Made by a program: the position numbers and the translations under genes
The notes under the pieces: generated by a model
Databases searched by the model: none
Seen by the model: the letters and a program-made list of their open reading frames with translations, nothing else
Told to the model about the DNA's origin: nothing
In this document: positions 8,902 through 15,598 of the stretch, one piece after another
Layout of the letters: the number at the start of each line of letters is the position of its first letter
How positions within the stretch are numbered: the stretch's first letter is position 1
Origin: Gammaproteobacteria bacterium
Lineage (GTDB): Bacteria > Pseudomonadota > Gammaproteobacteria > Steroidobacterales > PWYM01
Length of the DNA: 59,686 nt
Reading direction: 5' to 3'
Assembly (NCBI GenBank): GCA_007693855.1
Contig: RECU01000054.1
Coordinates: 1-59,686, forward strand

Positions 8902-9563
8902 CCATCGGCCAGCAGCCCGCGCGCGGTGAGCTCGGCGGCCAGCCGGGCGCCCGCGGTGAAGTGCACGGCATCGATGCCTGCCGCGCGCGCGGCGATGACG
9001 TTGTCTTCGCGATCATCGATGAACAGACAACGCGAGGCGGGGCGCTCGATGGTATCGAGCAGGTGTGCATAGATGGCCGACTCCGGCTTGGCAATGCCCA
9101 GTCGCCCGGAAATGATCACGTGTTCGAAAAGCGACATCCAGCCGAAGCGTTCATACAGAAATTCGACCGGCTCAGCGGGATAGTTGGAAAGGGCATGCAG
9201 CCGCAGGCCTGCCGCATGCAGCCCGTGCAGCAGTTGCACGCTCTCCGGCAGGTCGCCGGCGAACATCCTGGGCCAATGCTCACGATAGGCGCGGATGTGA
9301 CCGGCATGTTCGGGAAAGCGCGCGATGCGCTCGGCAATCGCCTCTTCCCAGGGGCGCCCGCGGTCCACCGTGTGGTGCCAGGCCGGGGAGCAGACCTTCG
9401 CCAGAAAGGCCTCCATCGCCTGCGTGTCCCCGCCGAAACGCTCGCGGTAGAGATAGCGGGGATCCCAGTCGACCAGCACATGGCCGAGATCGAACACCAC
9501 GTCGGTCAGCCCTCCCGCGCGGTCTGTGACGCTGTTTTGGCTGAGCTTGTGCATCGCGGTCAT
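8871..9563 (-). CDS. HAD-superfamily hydrolase (HAD-IA type)
   Basis: The 230-residue protein carries the HAD motifs in order: DLGHVLVDWDP (motif I with the first Asp conserved and Gly in place of the usual residue before H), HALSNYP (motif II), the Lys in GIAKPES, and FIDDREDN (motif IV). Such proteins are phosphatases or dehalogenases of small molecules, similar to YihX-type sugar phosphatases; the substrate is not known. ATGs at 9563 and 9554 are both possible. The 3' end overlaps the SDR gene on the other strand. Confidence 0.88.
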   Translation of the reverse strand: MTAMHKLSQNSVTDRAGGLTDVVFDLGHVLVDWDPRYLYRERFGGDTQAMEAFLAKVCSPAWHHTVDRGRPWEEAIAERIARFPEHAGHIRAYREHWPRMFAGDLPESVQLLHGLHAAGLRLHALSNYPAEPVEFLYERFGWMSLFEHVIISGRLGIAKPESAIYAHLLDTIERPASRCLFIDDREDNVIAARAAGIDAVHFTAGARLAAELTARGLLADGYQGSDSPLL

Positions 9564-9649
9564 TGTGCAGAATTTCCGCCGGGCGTCACAGTCGCTGGCC
9601 CGGTGCCGCAGTTAGCATCGGGTGTCCTGCGATCTTCCGTGAGCACGCC

Positions 9650-10960
9650 ATGCGCCACTGCCTGACCGCAACCCTGGCCCCGACCTGCCTGGCCACCCTG
9701 CTGGCCGTCGCGGCAGCGGAGGCCGCCCGTGCGCCGGTGCTGCTCGAGGTCGACAGGTCACTGGCCCTGACACATCAATGGGCCATGCCCGATCCCCCAC
9801 CCCCGGCCGAGCGCCTCCCCGAGCCGCCGGCTGGACACACGCTGGAGCTGCTGGGTGAACGGGTCGCCCCCGGCACCACGCGCCGGCTGGCCTGGCGCTC
9901 GGGCGCCCTGTTCGAAGGGCTGTCCACCAGTACGCCGGTGCTGGTGGTCAATGGCGCGCAGGCCGGCCCCACCGTGTGCCTGACCGCTGCGGTGCATGGC
10001 GATGAGTTGAACGGGATCGAAATGGTCCGGCGGGTGGTGCACGAACTCGATGCCGAGCAGCTGGTGGGGGCGGTGATCGGGGTGCCGGTGGTGAATCTGC
10101 AGGGCTTCCAGAGCGGCTCGCGCTATCTGCCCGACCGGCGCGACCTCAACCGCTACTTCCCCGGCAACCCGACCGGCAGCGCCGCCTCGCGGATCGCCCA
10201 TGACTTCTTCCACCATGTCATCGTGCACTGTGACGCGCTGGTCGATCTGCATACCGGCTCGTTTCACCGCACCAACCTGCCACAGCTGCGTGCCGATCTT
10301 GGTGACCCGGCGGTCCTCACCCTCACCCGGGGTTTCGACACCCTGGTGGTGGTGCACAGCCCGGCCGCCCGCGGCACATTGCGCCGCGCGGCGATGGACG
10401 CCGGCATTCCCGCGGTGACCATGGAAGCCGGTGAACCCCTGCGTCTGCAGCCGGAGGAAGTCGCCCACGGCGTGGAGGGGATCCAGGGTCTGCTGGCCAG
10501 CCTGGACATGACCGGCGGGCGGCGTCTGCCGACCGGGGACTCAGCGGTGTTCTATGCCTCGCGATGGGTCCGCGCGGATCACGGCGGCGTGCTGATCGCC
10601 GGGGTCCGTCCCGGCGACAGCGTGCGGCAGGGGCAGGTGCTGGGCACCATTACGGATCCCGTGAGCAATCGTAGCGAGGAGGTGATCTCGCCCGCAGACG
10701 GGCGGGTCATCGGCATGGCGTTGAACCAGGTGGTGATGCCGGGGTTTGCCACCTTCCACCTGGGACTCTACGGCAAGGCCATCGATCCTGACGCCGCCCC
10801 CGAAGCGCTGTTCGACCTGGCCCGCCTGCGCCGCGCACACGAGTCGGCCGCGGCAGGATTCGCCCGTGCCAACGGCACCGGGCCTGCGGACACCGACAGC
10901 GACGGGCGTGAAGAAGAGGCGGCCGAGAGCGACCGCCTGCCTGGTGACGACGGGGACTGA
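9650..10960 (+). CDS. Exported succinylglutamate desuccinylase/aspartoacylase family protein
   Basis: From the ATG at 9650 the product is 436 residues with a signal peptide (MRHCLTATLAPTCLATLLAVAAAEA). The core is the zinc-dependent AstE/AspA fold related to M14 carboxypeptidases, with the HxxE zinc motif in AVHGDELNG, RDLNRYFPG and DLHTGS. A second, beta-rich domain near GVRPGDSVRQGQVLG resembles a lipoyl-like fold. The C terminus is Asp/Glu-rich. Export is unusual for the cytoplasmic arginine-catabolism enzyme, so this is probably a periplasmic deacylase or amidohydrolase of unknown substrate. It ends 14 bases before the converging htpX. Confidence 0.85.
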   Translation: MRHCLTATLAPTCLATLLAVAAAEAARAPVLLEVDRSLALTHQWAMPDPPPPAERLPEPPAGHTLELLGERVAPGTTRRLAWRSGALFEGLSTSTPVLVVNGAQAGPTVCLTAAVHGDELNGIEMVRRVVHELDAEQLVGAVIGVPVVNLQGFQSGSRYLPDRRDLNRYFPGNPTGSAASRIAHDFFHHVIVHCDALVDLHTGSFHRTNLPQLRADLGDPAVLTLTRGFDTLVVVHSPAARGTLRRAAMDAGIPAVTMEAGEPLRLQPEEVAHGVEGIQGLLASLDMTGGRRLPTGDSAVFYASRWVRADHGGVLIAGVRPGDSVRQGQVLGTITDPVSNRSEEVISPADGRVIGMALNQVVMPGFATFHLGLYGKAIDPDAAPEALFDLARLRRAHESAAAGFARANGTGPADTDSDGREEEAAESDRLPGDDGD

Positions 10961-10974
10961 CCGGCCGCAGGAAC

Positions 10975-11859
10975 TCAGCGCTGGTTACGCAGCGCCTCGA
11001 TGCGCGCCTCGAGCGGCGGATGCGACATGAACAGCTTCCGCATCCCGGTCGGCAGGCCACCGCGGATACCGAACGCCTGAACCGCTTCAGGCAGCTGTGA
11101 AGGCTGCTGCTGCCAGCTCTTCAGCCGCTCCAGCGCGGCGATCATGTTCTCCCGCCCCGCCAGACGGGCGCCGCCGCTATCGGCACTGAACTCCCGACGC
11201 CGCGAGAACCACATCACCACCATGCTGGCAAGAATGCCGAGCAGGATCTGCGCGATGATGGAGGTCACGAAGAAGCCGATGCCGTGGCCGCGGTCGTTCT
11301 TCAGCACCACACGATCGACCACATAGCCGATCACCCTGGAGATGAAGATCACGAAGGTGTTGAGCACCCCCTGCAGCAGCGTCATGGTCACCATGTCGCC
11401 GTTGGCGACGTGCGCCACTTCATGGCCCAGCACCGCCTCGACCTCGTTCTGGCGCATGCCCTGCAGCAGACCGGTGCTCACGGCCACCAGGGAATTGTTT
11501 CGCGACGGCCCAGTGGCGAACGCGTTGGGCTCAGGCGCGTCGTAGATCGCCACCTCCGGCGTCTTGATGCCCGCCTCGCGGGCCTGGCGCTGCACGGTGT
11601 TGAGCAGCCAGGACTCGGTGGCATTGCGCGGCTGGTCGATCACCCTCGCCTTGGTCTGCCACTTGGCCACCATCTTGGAGATGGCCAGCGAGATGAAGGC
11701 ACCGGAAAAACCGATCACCGCGGAAAACACCAGCAAGGCCTGCAGGTTGAGCCCGCCCTCGGCTTCGAGGTAGCTGTCGATTCCAAATACGCGCAGGACG
11801 ACCGCAAGCACCACCAGTACCGCGATATTGGTCCCGAGGAACAGAACGATGCGCTTCAT
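10975..11859 (-). CDS. htpX: Membrane protease HtpX (M48 family)
   Basis: With the ATG at 11859 (GGAGA upstream) the product is 294 residues, near the E. coli length of 293. Two hydrophobic segments lie at the N terminus (residues 1-60), the zinc motif HEVAH follows in [15 protein letters not shown], then two more membrane segments and the distal Glu in [12 protein letters not shown]. HtpX is a cytoplasmic-membrane zinc protease that removes damaged membrane proteins alongside FtsH. The gene appears to be transcribed alone; it is divergent from the Dph6-like gene. Confidence 0.95.
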   Translation of the reverse strand: MKRIVLFLGTNIAVLVVLAVVLRVFGIDSYLEAEGGLNLQALLVFSAVIGFSGAFISLAISKMVAKWQTKARVIDQPRNATESWLLNTVQRQAREAGIKTPEVAIYDAPEPNAFATGPSRNNSLVAVSTGLLQGMRQNEVEAVLGHEVAHVANGDMVTMTLLQGVLNTFVIFISRVIGYVVDRVVLKNDRGHGIGFFVTSIIAQILLGILASMVVMWFSRRREFSADSGGARLAGRENMIAALERLKSWQQQPSQLPEAVQAFGIRGGLPTGMRKLFMSHPPLEARIEALRNQR

Positions 11860-11972
11860 GCGTGGTCTCCGTGTTCGCGCCACCCCCTGTCGGGGCGTGG
11901 CAATCCATGTTCAATCAAGGTGGTAGAGTGGGGCCATCCCGGAGCAATTCAAGACGACGCGAGGTTTGACCC

Positions 11973-12632
11973 ATGAGCCGCCCGATTGTTCTGTCATGGA
12001 GTACGGGCAAGGACAGTGCCTGGATGTTACACCAGCTGAACCGGGATCCGGCCTGGCGGCCGGTCGGCCTGCTGAGCTGCCTGCACGCCGGCGAGGTGAC
12101 CATGCACCGGGTGGGCAGCGGCCTGGTGGCCGCTCAGGCCCGGGCGGTCGGGTTACCCCTGCAGACGGTGTCGTTACCCTGGCCCTGCAGCAACATCGAG
12201 TACGAGGCGCGCCTCGGCGAGGCACTGGCCGCGCTGGCCGACGCCGGCATCGGCCACGTGGCGTTCGGTGACCTGCACCTCGGGGATATCCGCGACTACC
12301 GTGAATCGCTGCTGGCCCGCCACGGCCTCGAGGCCGTGTTCCCGCTATGGGGCCAGGACACCGCCACGCTGGCCCGGGAGATGCTCGCCGGGGGGCTGCA
12401 GGCCCGGGTGGTCTGCGTCGATGGCGCGCGCCTGGCCCCGGCGCTCGTCGGCCGACGCTTCGATGCCGACTTTCTCGCCGAGCTGCCCGCGGAGATCGAC
12501 CCCTGCGGCGAATTCGGCGAGTTTCACACATTCACCGAGTACGTCGAGGACTTCCGCGAACCGGTCCGCGTACGCGCCGGCGAGACCTGGCAGGACGGCC
12601 TCTTTCACCACGTCCGCCTGTCCGCTGCCTGA
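11973..12632 (+). CDS. Dph6-related ATP pyrophosphatase (PP-loop domain)
   Basis: The 219-residue protein starts with the PP-loop SWSTGKDSAW and ends with the family marker EIDPCGEFGEFHTF. These mark the Dph6/MJ0570-related group of N-type ATP pyrophosphatases, which adenylate a carboxyl or carbonyl before amidation. Diphthamide synthesis itself is archaeal and eukaryotic, so the bacterial substrate is not known. A short 53-base gap separates it from lpxL on the same strand, so the two may be co-transcribed. Confidence 0.85.
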   Translation: MSRPIVLSWSTGKDSAWMLHQLNRDPAWRPVGLLSCLHAGEVTMHRVGSGLVAAQARAVGLPLQTVSLPWPCSNIEYEARLGEALAALADAGIGHVAFGDLHLGDIRDYRESLLARHGLEAVFPLWGQDTATLAREMLAGGLQARVVCVDGARLAPALVGRRFDADFLAELPAEIDPCGEFGEFHTFTEYVEDFREPVRVRAGETWQDGLFHHVRLSAA

Positions 12633-12685
12633 GACCTCGCAGAAGCACCCGCCAGGCCCCACGCAGGGTAGAATCCGCAGCCGCC

Positions 12686-13609
12686 ATGACCACCGAACGC
12701 AGCCTGTCCCGATTCATTGCCCCGCGCTGGTGGCCCTACTGGCTGGGGCTGGGCGTGATGCGGCTGCTGGCGTTCCTGCCCTACCGCGTCCACCTGGCGC
12801 TGGGCGGCGGCCTCGGCGCGCTGATGTTCCGGCTGATGCGCAAGCGACGGGAAGTGGCGGCGCGCAACCTCGCCGTGTGTTTCCCGGAGCGTTCCGCCGA
12901 GAACATCGCCGCACTGACCCGCACGAATTTTCGCTCGCTCGGCATCGCGTTTTTCGAAATGATCCTGGCCTGGTGGGCGGGGCGTGACCGGCTGGCACGC
13001 ATCATGACGCTCGAAGGGCTGGAGCACCTGACAGAAGCGCTGACCCACGGCCGGGGCGCGATCCTGGTAAGTGCCCATTTCACCACCCTGGAGATCTGCG
13101 GCCCCGAACTCGTACGGCACATTGACGCCGACTGCATGTACCGGCCGAACCGCAACCCCTTCATCGACGAGATCCTGCGGCGCGGTCGGGAACGCGTGGC
13201 CCGGCGGACGATCCGCAAGGACGATGCCCGCGCCATGTTGCGACGTCTGCGGGAAAACGGTGTGGTGTGGTATGCGCCCGATCAGGCCTACTGGCACAAG
13301 CACGGCGCGCTGGTGCCGTTCTTCGGCATCCCCTGCTGGACCAACACCGGCACCAGCCGGCTGGCCAGACTCTCGGGCGCGCCAGTGCTGCCGTATATCT
13401 GTGAGCGCCTGCCGGGGACGGCGGGTTACCGGATGGTGGTGGGTGAACCCCTGGAGGGTTTCCCGACGAACGACCCGGTCGCCGACAGCGCGCGGCTGAA
13501 CCGCATGTTCGAGGCACAGATCCGGGCCGTACCTGAGCAGTACCTGTGGGTTCACCGGCGCTTCAAGCGCCTGCCCCCCCCGTACGACGACATCTACGCC
13601 GGACTCTGA
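12686..13609 (+). CDS. Lipid A acyltransferase, LpxL/HtrB-like
   Basis: The 307-residue protein has one N-terminal membrane helix (WWPYWLGLGVMRLLAFLPY) and the LABLAT acyltransferase core. The catalytic HxxxxE is HFTTLE at residues 131-136, and YAPDQAYW and VPFFGIPCWTNTGTSRLA are substrate-binding segments. Enzymes of this family add a secondary acyl chain to the lipid A precursor at the inner membrane. LpxL and LpxM/LpxP cannot be told apart here. It sits directly beside Kdo kinase and Kdo hydroxylase genes; its end overlaps the converging kdkA by 16 bases. Confidence 0.92.
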   Translation: MTTERSLSRFIAPRWWPYWLGLGVMRLLAFLPYRVHLALGGGLGALMFRLMRKRREVAARNLAVCFPERSAENIAALTRTNFRSLGIAFFEMILAWWAGRDRLARIMTLEGLEHLTEALTHGRGAILVSAHFTTLEICGPELVRHIDADCMYRPNRNPFIDEILRRGRERVARRTIRKDDARAMLRRLRENGVVWYAPDQAYWHKHGALVPFFGIPCWTNTGTSRLARLSGAPVLPYICERLPGTAGYRMVVGEPLEGFPTNDPVADSARLNRMFEAQIRAVPEQYLWVHRRFKRLPPPYDDIYAGL

Positions 13610-14340
13610 TCCCCGTCCCCATGATAGCCGCGCAGCAGCGCGGCCCAGTGCTCGGGCGCCAGCGCATCGCGCCCGCCCTGGACGGCCGTTTTCCGCAGGG
13701 ACCGGCGCAGGCGTGCCAGGTTGCCGGCCTGCCAGCGCCCAGGCCGGCGCAGGCTGCCCTGATCGAAATCGACAATGAACACTTCACCCTCGCCGGTGAC
13801 CAGCAGATTGCCGGCATTGAGATCCGTATGGCAGGCGCCGGCCTCATGCATGCGCCGGAGCACCGCCCCGACCCGGGGCCAGACGTCGGGCGGCACGTCA
13901 TCGTCGGTATAAAGCTCGCGCAGGGTGCGGTTCTCGGGCAGTCTCGCCGTGATCAGCTCGGCCACGTAGAACAGCCCGCCGCACCTTCGGTAGCGGGCAG
14001 CCACCGGCCGCGGCACCGGCAGGCCCGCCTCGTAGAGCTGCGCCAGCAGCCGCCACTCAGCGAAACCGCGCGTCCGCGCCTCGCCCAGCCAGAGGTAATG
14101 ACGGTCGATCAGCCGCCGGATCAGCCCACCGCGCCGGAAGCGTCGCAGCACCCACTGCGCACCCGGCACCGCCTCGCCGGCATCGAGCAACAGTGCCGTG
14201 CCCCGGCCGCCAGCCTCGCCGGTCAGCGCGCCGCGCGCGCGCCACCACGCCGGCTCGAACCACCCCGGCTGTGCGGCGGCCGGCAGTTCGGCGTCATAGA
14301 GCATCGCACCGCCATCGATCGCCCGACAGGCTTCCTTCAC
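13594..14340 (-). CDS. kdkA: 3-deoxy-D-manno-octulosonic acid (Kdo) kinase
   Basis: The GTG at 14340 gives 248 residues, like Haemophilus KdkA (241), and starts just before the conserved GGAMLYD. An ATG at 14460 would extend it into the divergent kdoO gene and is less likely. It is a small kinase of the KdkA/WaaP family: YVAELITARLP hinge region, catalytic HTDLNAGNLLV loop and IVDFDQGSLR metal-binding Asp. It phosphorylates Kdo in the LPS inner core at the cytoplasmic face. Neighbours are lpxL, which converges, and kdoO, which diverges, so the three form one LPS-modification group. Confidence 0.9.
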   Translation of the reverse strand: MKEACRAIDGGAMLYDAELPAAAQPGWFEPAWWRARGALTGEAGGRGTALLLDAGEAVPGAQWVLRRFRRGGLIRRLIDRHYLWLGEARTRGFAEWRLLAQLYEAGLPVPRPVAARYRRCGGLFYVAELITARLPENRTLRELYTDDDVPPDVWPRVGAVLRRMHEAGACHTDLNAGNLLVTGEGEVFIVDFDQGSLRRPGRWQAGNLARLRRSLRKTAVQGGRDALAPEHWAALLRGYHGDGDQSPA

Positions 14341-14423
14341 ACGTGCCCCCTGGTCACTCCCGCGCGGACGGACTGGCGCGCTGACGACGCTCAACCCGAC
14401 CCTGTCGCGATATACTGCGCGGC

Positions 14424-15386
14424 ATGATACTGGAAGTCTTCGATGAGTCCCGGCTCGCACAGGCCGATGGATTTGCCCTCGGTGATGCGCTGGAGGCCCA
14501 CCGGATCGTGCAGTTCCCGGTCTGCCCCTTCCCGTTGCCCCCTGCCGAGGATCTCGACTATCTGCGCCGGGAGCTGCCCGAGCGCCTCAGTCTGAAGAAT
14601 GTGTCCTACCATCCCGAGGCCGGCCGCGTCCGGGGCCTGCAGGGCGATCCTGATGACCAGGCGCGGGTCAGCGCCATCCTCAAGGCCCACAGCGACGCCG
14701 TATGTGCCTTCCTCGACACGCATATCGGGCACCTGACGCGCGACTGGCGCGTGGGCACCTGCAGTTTCCGGCCAATCCAGGAAAAAGGTCGCAATCTCAA
14801 GCCCCATGCGAGCAATGAGCTGGTGCATGTCGATGCCGGCGCCTACGGCGCCACCAATGGCGACCGGATCTTCCGTTTCTTCGTCAACGTCAACCCGAGT
14901 GCCGATCGCATCTGGGCCACCAAGGGCGATTTTGCCAGCCTGCTCGAACGCTACGGACAGGCCGCCGGGGTGCTCGACGCCACCGGGCGGCCGAGCGGCG
15001 CGATCGACAAGCGCGGCGCCGACCACATGTTCAGCGGGCTGATTGCCGGACTGGCAAGGCTGAATCCGTCGGCGCGGGTACTGGACTCCAGCCCCTATGA
15101 CCGGCTGATGCGGCGCTTTCACAATTACATGAAGGACGATCCCGCCTTCCGCGAGGACCTGCAGGGGCTGGAGACACTGCGGTTCCCGCCCGGCTCAGCC
15201 TGGATGGTGTTCACCGATGGGGTGAGTCACGCCAGCCTCGAGGGCCAGTTCGCCTTCGTGACCACCTGTATCGTGCCGCGGGCCAACCTCCGCCACCCCG
15301 AGCATTCGCCCTACGCCGTGCTGCGCGCGGCCGCGCCGGCGGCTCAGGCGGCGGCGTCGTCCTCTGAGCGGCGCACCAGGCTGTAG
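14424..15386 (+). CDS. kdoO: Kdo hydroxylase (Fe(II)/2-oxoglutarate-dependent)
   Basis: The 320-residue protein matches the Kdo_hydroxy family: the metal HxD in ELVHVDAGAYG, RFFVNVNP, and the distal His in FTDGVSHASLEGQFAF. KdoO adds a 3-hydroxyl to Kdo in lipid A precursors, giving Ko, as described in Burkholderia and Yersinia. The ATG at 14424 is 84 bases from the kdkA GTG on the other strand. The 3' end overlaps the converging zinc-finger gene by 43 bases, and the C-terminal Ala/Ser-rich tail falls within that overlap. Family assignment is from memory of motifs and length. Confidence 0.88.
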   Translation: MILEVFDESRLAQADGFALGDALEAHRIVQFPVCPFPLPPAEDLDYLRRELPERLSLKNVSYHPEAGRVRGLQGDPDDQARVSAILKAHSDAVCAFLDTHIGHLTRDWRVGTCSFRPIQEKGRNLKPHASNELVHVDAGAYGATNGDRIFRFFVNVNPSADRIWATKGDFASLLERYGQAAGVLDATGRPSGAIDKRGADHMFSGLIAGLARLNPSARVLDSSPYDRLMRRFHNYMKDDPAFREDLQGLETLRFPPGSAWMVFTDGVSHASLEGQFAFVTTCIVPRANLRHPEHSPYAVLRAAAPAAQAAASSSERRTRL

Positions 15387-15598
15387 CTCGCGCCGCAATA
15401 CGGGCATTTCGCCTGGCCGGTGGCCTCGATCGGCAGGTACACCTTGGGATGCGAATTCCACAGGTACATGCCCGGCATCGGACAGGACAGCGGCAGGTCG
15501 CGGTCGCTGACCTCGTAGTGATTCTCGGCATTCGGCTCGATCAGCTCGACGTCCTCGGGGCTGCCTGCTCTTCTGCGCACGCGGTTCGACCTCTTCAC
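15344..15598 (-). CDS. Small zinc-finger protein (zf-CHCC, NDUFS6-like)
   Basis: The 84-residue protein carries the spaced ligands LSCPMPGMYLWNSHPKVYL and AKCPYCGASY, giving a C...H...CxxC zinc site. This matches the zf-CHCC family related to the NDUFS6 subunit of complex I and common as a small stand-alone gene in Proteobacteria. Its function is not established. The ATG overlaps the glnE stop by 4 bases, so translation is probably coupled to glnE. The end overlaps kdoO on the other strand. Confidence 0.88.
   Translation of the reverse strand: MKRSNRVRRRAGSPEDVELIEPNAENHYEVSDRDLPLSCPMPGMYLWNSHPKVYLPIEATGQAKCPYCGASYSLVRRSEDDAAA

Noticed and set aside
14340-14460. Kdo kinase start at the ATG at 14460
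   Set aside because: It would overlap the start of the divergent kdoO gene and adds 40 residues without similarity to the family; the GTG at 14340 fits the expected length.
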